DNA of 64,000 nt, from contig WNNJ02002899.1 in the NCBI GenBank assembly GCA_012934845.2, positions 1 to 64,000 of the forward strand. Reading direction: 5' to 3'. Shown piece after piece: positions 12,159 through 23,165 of this stretch. The notes beneath the pieces are model-generated. The model ran no database searches and had not been told where the DNA came from. It was given only the letters and a program-made list of their open reading frames with translations. The translations under genes were made by a program, and so were the position numbers. Source of the DNA: Pomphorhynchus laevis. Lineage: Eukaryota; Acanthocephala; Palaeacanthocephala; Echinorhynchida; Pomphorhynchidae. Within the stretch, counting starts at the first letter, position 1, and every line of letters starts with the position of its first letter.

Positions 12159-13766
12159 TCACTTTGCATCACGTATAAATTTGATAATCTCTTCATTTCT
12201 TATATCTTCACTTGTTTTTCTCTCTTTCTTGAAATATCTGACCCATATCCATCGCAAAAGATAAGCTATCCACATTGGTAGACTAGATAAAATTGAAGTT
12301 ATCAGTACAATCACGCCAGCTATCTCGTTTTCTGGGGGAGGAAAATTGTTTTGAATAATTAACATAGCGATTCCAACGTTTTGAAATCCTGTTTCAATGC
12401 TTATTGTACGTCTTTGCTTGTCAGGTAACCTAAATATTATTGTCAAAGCATAGCCCAGCGTGAAGCCGACCCAGGGTAGTAACGGTGCAGTAAAGGCATG
12501 TTGCAGCTTAAGCATTTTAAACAAATGCAAATGTACATAAGTACCTACCCCAGTAAAGAACACAATCAGAAAGACTACGAGTGGCTTAACCATGCGTAAT
12601 ACTACCAGTTTTACTTTAGGCTCACAATAGCTCAAGAGTATTCCTGCTGCATATGGTAATATGACCATAAGTAAATTTCGAATAAGCATCCAATATGGAA
12701 TGTGCAAGCTCAGAAGGTGCCGTGTATAAACCGTTCCGAGACTGGCTAACCATGCGGGCATTAAAACAATTGAGCTCACCGTACTAACGAGTGTCATTAC
12801 GGCGCTAAGATCTATATCTCCATCGAAAAGGACAGTCCATTGATTGCTACTGCTCCCTCCAGGGCAGCAACCAACTACAAATAAACCTATGCCTTGGACA
12901 ATAGGATATTTAAAGATAACTGTGATCAGGTATGCAATAAGTGGCATTAGAATATACTGTGCACAGAAACCAATAAAGAGAGCGAGTGGCTTTCGAATTT
13001 GCTTGATTACTAATCCCATATCTAGTAACGCTCCCATTAATAGTGACACCAAAATAACTAGGATGAATACAATAAAATTAAAGATTCGATCTATTTTTCG
13101 ATGAGGACTCGATATTATTAAACGTTCACGACACATTAACAGTTTGATCGATTTGCTGCTGTCTTCCTGGTCGATTACGTTATCATTTTTACAATTTGTC
13201 AGTAGTGCGTCTAAATAGGTGCGGCCAATTGAGAACGTTTCGAGCTGAACCACGCTATGTATATTTATTGTGTTGCTTTCTACAAACGTGTTTAACTTAA
13301 TAGGGTTTGTTAAGCTAGTGAAATTCGCCAGACGGTTATCATCAAGCAAAAATGTCAGGCAGAGGTTGTGTAAGTTACTAAGTTCATGAACAGTGAAATT
13401 TCGACATCTGATGTCGTCTAGGTGAATAGAAAACACAAATGTTTGAGATCCTCTTTTGTTATACAGTTTAATACTTGATCCAACCGCACCGGTCGTGGCC
13501 AAAGAGCTACCAGTGACACTGCAATTAATCACGTCGCAATTGCTACAGTTTAAATCATTGAGAATTTGTTGATTGGATTTATCCGCAACCGCGAAATTAA
13601 AGTTGACACTGATAATCAGCGAAAGTATCAAGACATTACACATAACATTACGAGAACAATAATTTGCTCTCATTAACCTGTACGTACATAGAGTTACACC
13701 CTTAAAACTCATAAAATCGGTGCATTTATTTAGCGAGTAATTCAAGTGTAGTAGTAATACACTCAT
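12159..13766 (-). CDS. SLC10-family (bile-acid:Na+ symporter-like) transporter
   Basis: Multi-pass plasma-membrane transporter of the SLC10 / bile acid:sodium symporter family. The 535-residue frame is intronless. About 220 N-terminal residues form a cysteine-containing extracellular domain with a hydrophobic signal segment (CNVLILSLIISVNF). They are followed by about nine or ten hydrophobic segments. Family hallmarks are GCCPGGSSSNQW then DGDIDLSAVMT (about residues 297-325; ASBT has GSCPGGTASN and DGDMDLS) and ETGFQNVGIAM (about 455-465), the sodium-binding E-TG-QN motif. A long N-terminal ectodomain is typical of the SLC10A3/A5-like group, so the substrate may not be bile salt. The first ATG gives a 31-residue pre-leader; Met32 (13673) gives a neater signal peptide and may be the true start. 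The frame is intact. Confidence 0.88.
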   Translation of the reverse strand: MSVLLLHLNYSLNKCTDFMSFKGVTLCTYRLMRANYCSRNVMCNVLILSLIISVNFNFAVADKSNQQILNDLNCSNCDVINCSVTGSSLATTGAVGSSIKLYNKRGSQTFVFSIHLDDIRCRNFTVHELSNLHNLCLTFLLDDNRLANFTSLTNPIKLNTFVESNTINIHSVVQLETFSIGRTYLDALLTNCKNDNVIDQEDSSKSIKLLMCRERLIISSPHRKIDRIFNFIVFILVILVSLLMGALLDMGLVIKQIRKPLALFIGFCAQYILMPLIAYLITVIFKYPIVQGIGLFVVGCCPGGSSSNQWTVLFDGDIDLSAVMTLVSTVSSIVLMPAWLASLGTVYTRHLLSLHIPYWMLIRNLLMVILPYAAGILLSYCEPKVKLVVLRMVKPLVVFLIVFFTGVGTYVHLHLFKMLKLQHAFTAPLLPWVGFTLGYALTIIFRLPDKQRRTISIETGFQNVGIAMLIIQNNFPPPENEIAGVIVLITSILSSLPMWIAYLLRWIWVRYFKKERKTSEDIRNEEIIKFIRDAK

Positions 13767-14559
13767 TTAGATATTCAGTGCGTATATTTGTAGATAGAAT
13801 ATACATCAGTAATTGTTTTACGCATTTGTACAGGTATTTTCCGTTGATTTCGGTCCACTCGAAATTACGTATTACATCTCTAGTAGTGGTATATATATGA
13901 TATGTGTTTTTTTGTAAATATAATGGGGACTTATCAGCAAAAACTGTCTATCACATATCTTTCACCTACATCAATAAGAATGAATGCATTGGGAATCATG
14001 TAGAAGTTATTTCGTAATTAATCAAGCTATATAAGTAGACCCTTTGTATTTTTAATTATTCATAGATATTCACTTGACTACACAACTGTGACCTCGAGAC
14101 TTATTACATAAATTAAATTGTCGGTTGCATATACAATATGAATTTAACTAATTTGAATTATGAAATAATACCGTAATTATGCAAAACAAAAAATATTAAA
14201 ATAACAATTTTAATAGTGTAGATTTGTAAGTTAAAATGTGATCATACTTTTATTTTTATTTAACTAAAATAAAAATTATTTTTTCTTATGCTCATACTTT
14301 ATTTTTTAAACCGATATAAAAATATATAATTAAAGAATTTTTTTAATTAAACCTTATGTTTTGTACTTAATAGTTTAAAGAAAAAATTATTAAAAATCGT
14401 AGTGCATGAAATGCAAAATAGTCAACCTTGAAGTTAACAACCACGCTATAATCAATGATGTACTTTTAAGTTTCGTATGAATTCATACAAAAATGCATAA
14501 GGACAAATCTGTTTGACAATTTGAAGTATAAATTATTTGAAATTATGAACATCCATATA
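13767..14559. other. Non-coding, AT-rich
   Basis: Upstream region of the SLC10 gene; it should contain its promoter, but no motif stands out. No frame is supported. Confidence 0.4.
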
Positions 14560-15110
14560 TAGAAAAATAAAAGTTTTTTCAATGTAGGAAAATATTGGAT
14601 GACTTATTTGCAAGTTTTATAGAATATGGATTTGTACAGAACTGACACAATTTAAATCTATAACGTCATGCTATATTTTTAAAACTATATTTTTTAAAGT
14701 TTATATAGTTACTTATTATATATTCAGATATATTGATAATATATGTAATAAATAATAAACGTATAATCTTCTTCCATTTCAAGAAGAAATGAAAGAAGAT
14801 TATGGGTTTAGTATTTAACTCCTAACTCCTCGACTCCTTGGGTCGAGGAGTTCGGGGCCGAAACCTGATAGCACGACAGTTCCTCTTGATGACATGCAAT
14901 CCTTATTCTGATACAACGTCTGTTATTAGTCAATTCATAAAAATGACTTTTATTTTAAATTTAAATTTTTATTTTAACTTGATTTAAATTATAAAAAATC
15001 TTATAACAATTATTTATTTTATTATTTAATTATTAAATTTTTATTTAGCATTATTATGTTTTGTTTATTTTTTATTATATTAAATACCTAGACTCAGTTA
15101 GCTAATTTGG
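14560..15110 (+). mobile_element. PLE relic: RT fragment + module copy B
   Basis: A worn PLE RT piece (about 14565-14760: GRKYWMTYLQVL, FIEYGFVQN) corresponds to the motif B to YIDD region, with most of the frame lost. It is followed by module copy B, with a 9-bp hairpin (CTCCTCGAC / GTCGAGGAG, 14825-14849), GGGGCCGAAACCTGAT and CTCTTGATGACATGCAAT, ending TAGACTCAGTTAGCTAAT at about 15108. The order RT-end then module is the same as at 5.2-6.2 kb, which supports the module being part of the PLE. Confidence 0.7.
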
Positions 15111-15154
15111 TTATTTTATTGCCACTCTTATTATTTGACATCAGCCTACACGAA

Positions 15155-15305
15155 ATGTTTTGAAAAAGACCAAAATAAAAAAAATAAAAATATTAATATA
15201 ATTAAATAAAAATATTAATATTAATATGTTTTGGTCTTTTTATTAATAAATAAAAATATTAATATTAATATGTTTTGGTCTTTTGAAAAAGACCAAAACA
15301 TTAAA
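15155..15305. repeat. Direct/inverted repeat around AAAAGACCAAAA
   Basis: AATATTAATATGTTTTGGTC occurs twice (near 15216 and 15263), and GAAAAAGACCAAAA occurs on both sides in the opposite sense, so the segment can fold on itself. It is probably a small foldback element. Confidence 0.55.
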
Positions 15306-16027
15306 TCCGAATATATAGTAATTACATAAACAAAGAAGCAGAAAAAATATAGAATTTTGATAAAAATTCTATATTTAAGAAACTAAAATTTAGTTTCTTA
15401 ACGAATATAGGACTTTAAGTCCTATTTTTCTTTCAATATTTTGCATTCAAAAATAATCATCAATGAAAGTGAAGTACATAGACAAAATTTGCAAACACAT
15501 GCTTCACTTCTATCATGAAAACGGCTAAAAGTTCCTCAAAGGCGGTCATGGTAATCATGTATTGATACTCTGATCACCAAAGGTCTACCCTTGACAATTA
15601 GTTTCATCCACCTTGTTTATCCTTATATATGCATGGTGAATAGTGGAATCTACTATGAATATAAATGCAGATATAATAATTATTTACTGATATCGTAAAG
15701 AGGATACAATTCAAACTCATTAAAGTGTGTGGTTAAGTAATTAATGAACACAAATTAAATTCTGAACTAAATAAATTTGATAAATAGACGTCATACAATT
15801 TTGTTAACTCACAATTTTTTGAAATCCAGACAAATCTAAATGTATTCAATGAAAATATGTTAATAATTTCGATTGTTAAGAAAATGGTTTCAAATATTCA
15901 ACCCATATAATTTCTTATAAATTGAATTAAAATTAAAAGTGTCATTTATACAAAGTCAGCATAGGGCCAAAAAAATACAATACATCCTTGAATAAACTAA
16001 CGCATTCGATATCGTTAAAGCTAAATA

Positions 16028-16321
16028 TTATTGACTTTCTGGTTGTTTTACCATGTTTTTAATCACTAATTTGCTCTTAGTATATACTGCCAGGTCTTTT
16101 GAGGCTCGTATCATTAAATTATTGCAATTTTGGCTAATAGAAGGTTTTGATGCCATTAGCGATTGGTAAATTGTAGGCCATGATAAGGATTCCACACTTA
16201 AAGTTGATTTTAATCTATTACAAGAATTTGATTTTTCTGTTATCACTTGGTTATCGGTATTAGCAATGTTATCGAGTTTTTCCTGACGTCTCCACTTAGC
16301 TCTTCGATTTTGGAACCAAAC
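16028..16321 (-). CDS. rx: Retinal homeobox (Rx/rax), exon 3
   Basis: Last coding exon of a paired-like homeobox transcription factor. It begins at 16321 right after an AG acceptor (TTTTAAG) with the recognition helix VWFQNRRAKWRRQEK (homeodomain residues 47-60 and beyond), then about 83 residues to TAA at 16028. The phase-0 junction with exon 2 falls between homeodomain residues 46 and 47, the classic paired-class intron site. Gln at position 50 of the homeodomain (VWFQN) is that of Rx-type factors. Near the C-terminus NNLMIRASKDLA faintly recalls the OAR/paired-tail motif (L-R-K-A-E-H), so the tail is either degenerate or lost. Rx specifies eye field or anterior neural fate in bilaterians. 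Confidence 0.88.
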   Translation of the reverse strand, partial: VWFQNRRAKWRRQEKLDNIANTDNQVITEKSNSCNRLKSTLSVESLSWPTIYQSLMASKPSISQNCNNLMIRASKDLAVYTKSKLVIKNMVKQPESQ

Positions 16322-17497
16322 CTTAAAAGATCATTTATTTTAATTACAAATTATAGAAATTTAAAGATTAAATTTAAAAATATTTAAGCTTTGTTTGTAC
16401 AGTAAGACACAATCGTTAAATTCTGATTCACCTAAATCTTGATGTAGTTACTGAGTAAACAACAAAAAATTATACAAAAATTAATCTTTAATTACAATTT
16501 AATAAATCTTTAATCTTTAATTACGTATTTTAATACGTAACTAATTAATTTATTTTAATACTGTTGTGTAATACAGCTGTATAATACAGCTGTGTAATAC
16601 AGCTGTGTAATACAACTGTGTAATACAGTTGTGTAATACAGCTGTATAATACAACTGTGTAATACAATTAATTGATAAAATGATAAATGATAAATATATT
16701 AATTATTAATAATTATTAATAATTATTAATACGATGGATAAAAACTGATTAAATTATCATATGTTATTATGGTTATAAGACAAATTCTTAATGTTATTTA
16801 GTAGAAATAAGATTATGTGAACACATAATAACATTATGTGTTCTACACACACTATGTGTGCGTAAAAATTCTACGCACTCAATACGTTCACTGCAAACTC
16901 GAAGATAATTGAACGCAAATGGGCCACAATATCATCTTATGTGTGTTTTTATTTATCTTGTAAATCGAGATTCCTTAAAAATTACTATCTATCTGTATCT
17001 GAGGAAAAATTTATTTAAACAATTTTTAATTTCAAATATGTAAATTCGTTATTGGCTGTTAAATAAATTATACTCGAAATGTATCCTGTATGCACTTGTA
17101 AATTTATTGTTCACTGATTTATTTCAACTTTAATTAAATAATAAATAAGCTTCAGTCTTATTAATTTAAAAATCAATTTCATTTTTATTAAATAAAATGC
17201 ATTCAATCAAAAAATATTTAACCCAATTAATTAGCATTTAATCAAAACAAACATTTAAAATTTGTAGAAGTATTTAGCGCAAGCTTATATTTAACTTTAT
17301 GATATTTTTTTTATTAAAATAAGACATGTTGAATTGCATTTAACTTAATTTATTTTTAATTTGACTATTTAAAATTTGTAAATAATTAATAATAGTTAAA
17401 AATTATTTATTGTTTATATTATATTTATTATTATATTATTTTATTGTATAATAATAGTTTTAGTAATACAACGCCCGCATTTTTGTTGTTGTTTTAC
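16322..17497 (-). other. Rx intron 2 (46/47 intron)
   Basis: 1,176-bp intron with donor GTAAAA and acceptor TTTTAAG. It contains a 13-bp minisatellite (16561-16672) and several short palindromes around ACACATAATAAC (16817-16890). Confidence 0.85.
16561..16672. repeat. 13-bp minisatellite GTGTAATACAGCT
   Basis: About eight head-to-tail copies of GTGTAATACAGCT with G/A and C/T variants (AACT, GTTG). Each copy is partly self-complementary (CAGCTG-like cores). Confidence 0.85.
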
Positions 17498-17685
17498 TTG
17501 AATTCTTATCTCAGGAAGATCAATTTTCTCCGCCAATTGCTCTCTTATATACACATCTGGATAGTGTGATTTTTCAAATGAGTGCTCAAGTTCTTTCAGT
17601 TGAAATGCAGTGAAAGTTGTTCTATTTCTTCTGAGTGATTTCATTGAATTGTTCTTAATTTGCTTTTCGCAATTCGCTGATTGTT
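17498..17685 (-). CDS. rx: Retinal homeobox (Rx/rax), exon 2
   Basis: 188-nt exon after acceptor TTTTAG (17686-17687). It encodes about 20 linker residues, then the first 46 residues of the homeodomain: [45 protein letters not shown]. The [11 protein letters not shown] start, SHYPDVY and LPE-R-QV blocks fit Rx better than other paired-like classes (Drgx, Otx, Prd). It ends at CAA followed by donor GTAAAA. The upstream junction is phase 1 (two leading bases AA) and matches the phase of exon 1. Reading past the donor gives KQQQ and then unrelated sequence, so this is an intron. Confidence 0.9.
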
Positions 17686-17754
17686 CTAAAATAAAATTAT
17701 CAATTATAAATAGATAATATTTATTTACTTATATAATACAAATAAATAACATAT

Positions 17755-18060
17755 AATCAGATCAGTTAGCTGAGTCTACTTATTTTATACTATTTATAAA
17801 TTAAAAATAATGCTAAATAAAATTCAAATAATTAAATAATATATAATAATACATAATAAATAAGATTTTTTAATATAAAATTACAATTTAAAATATGTCA
17901 ATTTTTATGAATTGACTAATACATAACAGACGTTGTATCAGAATAAGAATTAGAGGTCATAACGAGGAACTGCTATGTTATCAGGTTTCGGCCCTGTTCC
18001 TCTACCCAACATAGCTGCGGGCCAAATAGATGCTAATGACGTATTTCATCTGACGAAATT
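17755..18060 (-). repeat. PLE-linked module, copy C (in Rx intron 1)
   Basis: Minus-strand copy of the module at 5.9 kb: GGCCCGCAGCTATGTTGGG, then GGGCCGAAACCTGAT, CTCGTTATGACCTCTAATTC, TCTGATACAACGTCTGTTA, and the terminal TAGACTCAGCTAACTGAT. GGCCC and GGGCC just before GAAAC can pair (5 bp). The CTGATGA box is mutated (GTTATGA). Confidence 0.8.
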
Positions 18061-19690
18061 TAATTATCTAGTATATTATTCTAGTATATTATATATTATC
18101 TAGTATATTATATATAATCCATCAAAATTTTACACCTAAGAGTTTAAATTTATTTTTAATAATATTTTGTTGATTTATACATTTAAATATTTTGTTATTT
18201 ATATTATTTATATAATATTTAATATGTAATATGTTTAATTTATATATAATAACATTTAATATTTTTTATTTGGTTATTTATAGTTACAACTTTACTTTTT
18301 AATGAACCATTTGCCGGAAGGTTTTGTTGTATTATATTATGACAATAGAATCATTATTATTAAAAAATAATATATAATATTATTATAATAGTATATTTTC
18401 ATCCAATGAATTTGAATGAATTAATCAGTTCATTATACTTATCTGGAATAAGATAAAGCGCGCAGATTGTATATAATTTCGAATTTCTGTGGCGTTTTTT
18501 GGAGGAAAAAGGTGGTGAAATTTTCAATCAAAAATAATTATTTTAGAAGATATTTGTTGACTTTTTTACATTTTTTGCACGTGTAGAATGATCAGTAAGA
18601 ACTAGTAAGAGCTCACTCCGGATGAGAGCAAAACATTTAAATATGCAAAACTGATTTGATTAATTTGGCTGCGCCAATTGTATGCCCTGCTTGGGGCGGT
18701 GAATTGAAAAGATAAAAAGTCGAAATTCTGCATGGCTTATATCTAAGAATAAGTTTTAATAATAAGTCAATCACTAAAGCAGTGCCATGATACAAAATTT
18801 ATAGTAAAACTGCAGCGATTACATTAATAAATTCTAGGAGATCATTTTGTGAAGATCTATTCCCACTTTGAAAAAATTCGAGGCGTAGAAGACGAGCTTG
18901 AAGGGACGCATATCTAATCATTTAAAGACAGTCAAGACAAAATTCTCAATGGACAGAGATGCTTAGCCGATCATTAAAACTAAGTCTCCTTCAGGTTATT
19001 CGACGAAGAATCAAATTAATTCGCATTTATTTCGTTAGACGTAATTCAGTTATTGGTTCGAAGATTTATACTAAAATATGGAAAGTTTACAATGGATTAA
19101 GTGAAGTGGGATTTTAGCATTTTTCGATCAACCATAAAATAGGTTTTGCTAATAAAAAGATCCAAGAATTCAAACAAATACTATAAATACTGGAGAATAT
19201 TAGAAAAAAGACTTAAAAAATTGTAAAATCTGTAAAGGAATTTGAAATAAACAATCTTGGGGATTTATATATTTCAGAAAAGTGTAATGAACTGATTAAT
19301 TAAATAAAAACTATGAACCAAATATTTTAATTAATTGTTTATCAAATATTATTAATTGTTACTGATAGAATTGACAAGATTTTATTGTATTATATTTTTA
19401 AAAATATCATTTGTTTAATATTATTACATATTATATTAGAATTATATGTAATGAATCATATGATATAGAATCATATCAGGTTCTCATAATTATGAATTTG
19501 AATACTATATTTCTATAGTAAATAAAATGTTAATAAAATTAAAGTCAGTAATATTTCTTTATTAATTTTTAATAAAAATTCAATTTATCTTACCATCGAC
19601 TACGAACTTAAAAAGTTTATATGGAAATTTTTATATAGAACTTTTCAACTTATACTGAATCGGAATGATGCTTTCTGGGGGGGAATAAAT
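18061..19690. other. Rx intron 1, unassigned part
   Basis: AT-rich intron sequence. The 18,880-19,200 part has slightly more GC and may be an old retroelement remnant, but no motif can be named. Confidence 0.35.
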
Positions 19691-19692
19691 AA

Positions 19693-19733
19693 TTTTCTGG
19701 GAATGGCGTTATGGGAATGCCATTCCCAGAAAA
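19693..19733. repeat. Perfect 15-bp hairpin
   Basis: TTTTCTGGGAATGGC, an 11-base loop, then its exact complement. It lies just beyond the 3' end of the PLE endonuclease fragment. Confidence 0.8.
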
Positions 19734-19816
19734 AAGAAATTGAATATTTATTCGATATTTCGTTCGCTAACCGCGGACATTATCAAGAAGTATCTGAAAC
19801 AATAAAACAAGTTAAG

Positions 19817-20520
19817 TTACAATGTATGAAAAACAAAATCATTTTGGACATTCAAATTTGGTTCGAGGATCTTTATAGCGACAGCCTCCATAACTAATTG
19901 GCGTTTTAAGTTAGGCTCGGAAATCAAAACTGACACATTGTCAAAGTCGATGTCATGACCAGTTTGATGAGCATGGTCTGCTAATGCCGACTGCGCTGAT
20001 GTTGTGAGTGCCTTCTTATGTTCTTTTAATCTAGTTTTTAGTGTACGTCCAGTTTGTCCAATGTATATGCTTATACAATCCCTACATCCAACCTTATAAA
20101 CTACACACAACTTATCAAAATTAGTTCTTTGTTTGGTGACTAGTGCATCAAGATGATAAGTACATCGCGTGACATAAAACATATTTAATGGTAATCCTGA
20201 TTGGAAAACGAATCTGCTTATTTTATTAAGAATATCCTCACTTAAACTACCCATTGCGGGAATATAAAACCAGTGTTTCAATTTTTTGAGGACCAATTAA
20301 GTCGGATTGCGCGGAAGTGTATGCGTTCTTTCGTTTTCTTAATTATTTTATGTAAGATATTTATTGGGTAGCCTAGAGATGTAAATATTCTGAACACTTT
20401 GCTTAATTCGGCATTTAGATAAACTTCTTTGTTACAAATTCGATACGCTCTTAAACAGAAGCCACGAAACATACCTAGTTTTGTTGATACTGAATGACTG
20501 CTATCCCAAGGAATATACAA
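19817..20520 (-). mobile_element. Penelope-type element, GIY-YIG endonuclease end
   Basis: C-terminal part of an endonuclease-bearing Penelope element inside Rx intron 1. Two adjacent open pieces: 20520-20278 (linker after the RT, GFCLRAYRICNKEVYLNAEL, FTSLGYPINIL) and 20296-19817 (159 aa). The second carries a GIY-YIG nuclease: VYKVGCRDC (zinc-like CXXC linker), YIGQTGRTLKTRLKEHKKA (YIG plus the catalytic Arg/His-rich stretch) and SALADHAHQTGHDIDFDNV. It ends with NLNVQND near 19860. The RT itself is missing, so this is a truncated copy with one frame change. It belongs to a different PLE lineage from the endonuclease-less RT at 4.5 kb. Confidence 0.88.
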
Positions 20521-20685
20521 GCTAGTTTCTGTGGCTTTACTGAATACTTTAGTGACGGAGACATCAGTGGTCTCCGTTTATATTTTTATATTTTATAAAT
20601 ATATTATATTTATAATAAATTATTATATATTATTAGTCATTTTTAGCCAGACGCGGAAGAACGACGAAAAACATTGCTATATGCC

Positions 20686-20740
20686 GTTTCGTCATCACTA
20701 TAACTCATCAGTGCCAGTTCCCTCCCACTGCTGGATGCAG
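20686..20740 (-). ncRNA. Hammerhead ribozyme core, half copy
   Basis: On the minus strand: CTGATGA (20711-20705), stem II GTTAT-AGTG-ATGAC, then GAAACGGCA. The other half of the ribozyme (GCCGTC and the 5' strand of stem I) is missing because the inversion point cuts the unit. It is inactive on its own. Confidence 0.6.
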
Positions 20741-20783
20741 AGGAGTACTAGTTATCTAGTACATCATTCATATGATTCGTTGA

Positions 20784-20865
20784 TTGCCGTCTGCTAGTCC
20801 TCCTCTGCATCCAGCAGTGGGAGGGAACTTGCACTGATGAGTCATAGCGAAGACGAAACGGAATC
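20784..20865 (+). ncRNA. Type III-like hammerhead ribozyme
   Basis: In order: TTGCCGT-C (stem III 3' strand plus cleavage base C at 20791), a 42-nt stem I hairpin (TGCTAGT ... ACTTGCA, one U-U mismatch, then CCTCC with GGGAGGG), the invariant CTGATGA (20834-20840), stem II GTC-ATAGCGAA-GAC, then GAAACGG. ACGG after GAA pairs with CCGT before the cleavage base. All core bases of the CUGANGA...GAAA...UH consensus are present. Stem II is only 3 bp here, so activity may be weak. Confidence 0.7.
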
Positions 20866-21110
20866 TAGCATTGTATTTCGTCATTCTTCAGCGTCTGGCT
20901 AAAAATGACTAACAAAATTCACGCAGATTGGTATCACTCTCGTTTTGAGATATTAATAAAAGAAGTTAGCAAATATATAGGATACCTAGCGCTGGCGTTT
21001 CCAGTGATTTTGTGCTAATGATCCTATTTGGTGAAGCTGCAGTGCTGGTTCAGCACTTTATTATGATGTTACTAGAGGTATTCAAGTTCATCATACACAT
21101 GATTCGTTGA

Positions 21111-21192
21111 TTGCCGTCTGCTAGTCCTCCTCTGCATCTAGCAGTGGGAGAGAAATGGCACTGATCAGTCATAGTGATGACGAAACGGCATT
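21111..21192 (+). ncRNA. Type III-like hammerhead, core-mutated copy
   Basis: Second tandem unit. Stem III is longer (TGCCGT with ACGGCA, 6 bp) and stem II is perfect (GTCAT-AGTG-ATGAC), but the core reads CTGATCA (21161-21167), which replaces the essential G8. It is therefore predicted to be inactive. The compensating stem changes relative to the first unit support the fold. Confidence 0.65.
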
Positions 21193-21615
21193 TAGCAGTG
21201 GTTTTCGTCATTCTTCCGCGTCTGGTTAAAAATGACTAACAAAATTCATGCGGATTGGTATTACTCTCGTTTTGAGATATTATATATTAATTATATATAA
21301 TAATTATATTAATATATATAAATATATTTTAATATATTTCATATTATAAATATATTTTATGTTTTATAAAACGTATTTATAAAATATAAAATATTTATAA
21401 AATACAGCAAATTATTTTAGAATGTATTAATGTTAAGAGTAATACCACAATCATAAGTTTTATCTGAAAAGACAGAGAATGATTTTTTTTGTTTTTAAAC
21501 AACAAAATGATTTTTGAATTAATTGTATTCACTAAACATATTGATGCAATTTGTTTGATATTTCAAAAAATAGATATCATTTGATACTAATTAAAACGCA
21601 TAGATAAAAATTTAC

Positions 21616-21694
21616 CATTCTTTAACTCTTGACTGCTAGAATGACTATTTGTTACACTTGATTTATTCGCAAGTATACTATCGATTGAATGCAT
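21616..21694 (-). CDS. rx: Retinal homeobox (Rx/rax), exon 1 with octapeptide
   Basis: 79-nt coding part from ATG at 21694 to donor GTAAAT at 21615. It encodes MHSIDSILANKSS and 13 more residues. HSIDSILA is the Rx/paired-class octapeptide (eh1-like, Groucho-binding; vertebrate Rax has HSIEAILG), normally near the N-terminus. The exon ends one base into a codon (phase 1), exactly what exon 2 needs, giving Glu at the junction. The frame stays open upstream for about 25 codons without another ATG, so the start at the octapeptide Met is the simplest choice, though an upstream acceptor cannot be excluded. The predicted protein is only about 186 residues, short for Rx. Confidence 0.82.
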
Positions 21695-23029
21695 TTGCTG
21701 GCTACACGATCGATTGATTTTCCTTATAGCTAATTTAAAAAGATAAATAATAAATAAAAACCTTCTCTAACATCTTCAAAATATTTTCAATGCAAAATAA
21801 AAATAATAAATTTTTAATTGATTTTTTAATATTAAAAATATTTTTTAAATATTGATTATTTTTTATTATAAATTAATTTTTATTTTAAATCAAATGTAAT
21901 CATTTAACATAAAATGGCTTATTTTGATCTCAACAAAACATATTAAATAAAAAATAAAGAATATTCAATTTATAATTGTTTATTTTAATAAACAATTATA
22001 ATTTTTTGTTTGATAAAATTTGATATAATTTTTTGTTTGTTAAACAATTGTTTATTTCAACGTTGTTTATTTTAATTTTTCTATTGCGTATTTAAGACAT
22101 ACTTTTTAAATAATAAAAAACATGCTTTTTAAACATACTTTTAAGCATAATTTAAAACATACTTTTAAAATATCAATTAATTTTATATTCAATAAAACGT
22201 AAATACATAACATCACTTATTTAAACTAGCAAAACATATTAAGTCCAAAATAAAATAGTTAATTTTCAATTTATTTTTTTAACAAATTTTTAAATAAATT
22301 GCAATTTTGAAATATAAATTAATCTTTATTTAAATAAAGATTAATAATAAATTAAAGATTAACTATAAATAATAAACGTAAATACTACAAAAAATATTTA
22401 ATAAAACAAATATTTGTTTAATTTTGTTTATATGCGAATGACGTTTGCTCCAATCTCTTTTTTTTTCAAAAAATTCTTGTCTGGTTAATATTACTGAAAT
22501 ATCTTTATTTTCATTTAAAAATAATCAATTGTCATAACGAAGCTTATTTTAATTTCAGCAAAGCATATTAATTAATTTAAGCAGAGCATATTAAACCCAA
22601 AATATAAAATGTTTATAAAATTACTCAAAATTAGTGTAAAATATACAATAAAAATGATTTTTAAGTGCCAATAATTATTTTAAATTTTTCCAATGCCATT
22701 TAAATTACTTAAAATAGTTATATGAAAAATGTTGCTTCATTTTTTCACTCAAATATGATTTATTCCGAAAGAAACAATTAACAACTTAATTGATACGAGT
22801 GGCTCTTAAACAAGCATTGCATTGTGTCCATAATTTACGTCATTTATATCAAACAAATATACATTTTGATTTGAAATGAAATTATGAAACTGTTATATAT
22901 AGAACTTATCTAAGATATACCACAAATTAATTCTTAATATGATATTTTAAAATATTTTAATAAAGATATTTTTATAAAAATTTAAACCTTCTTAAACCTT
23001 CTCAACACTTATTATTTATAGCCGCAGCT

Positions 23030-23165
23030 ATTCTCTAGTACCGCAAAATGTGTGATATCCGGACTCTCAAACAATGTGTGAACTAAAATTGCCACTTAAA
23101 CTATGTTTGATAGGCATAAGCGATAATGTTTGATAGGATTAAGGGAGCATTAAATGTTTGATAAT
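23030..23165 (-). repeat. Short cluster related to the 50.9-52.0 kb minisatellite
   Basis: Read on the minus strand it contains CCTATCAAACATTATCGCTT and CCTATCAAACATAG, which match the TATCAAACCCTGTCGCT unit of the large minisatellite. Only about three worn units remain. Confidence 0.5.

Larger units (their letters stand above)
20634..21290. repeat. Inverted + tandem units with type III-like hammerheads
   Basis: An inverted pair of arms (AGTCATTTTTAGCCAGACGC at 20634 and its complement ending near 20912) meets around 20755. The right arm continues as a tandem of two units with a 327-bp period (GATTCGTTGATTGCCGTCTG at 20774 and 21101). Each unit holds a hammerhead core, listed separately. It starts about 110 bp upstream of the 5' end of the PLE GIY-YIG fragment, and inverted terminal repeats are a known PLE arrangement. 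Confidence 0.8.
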
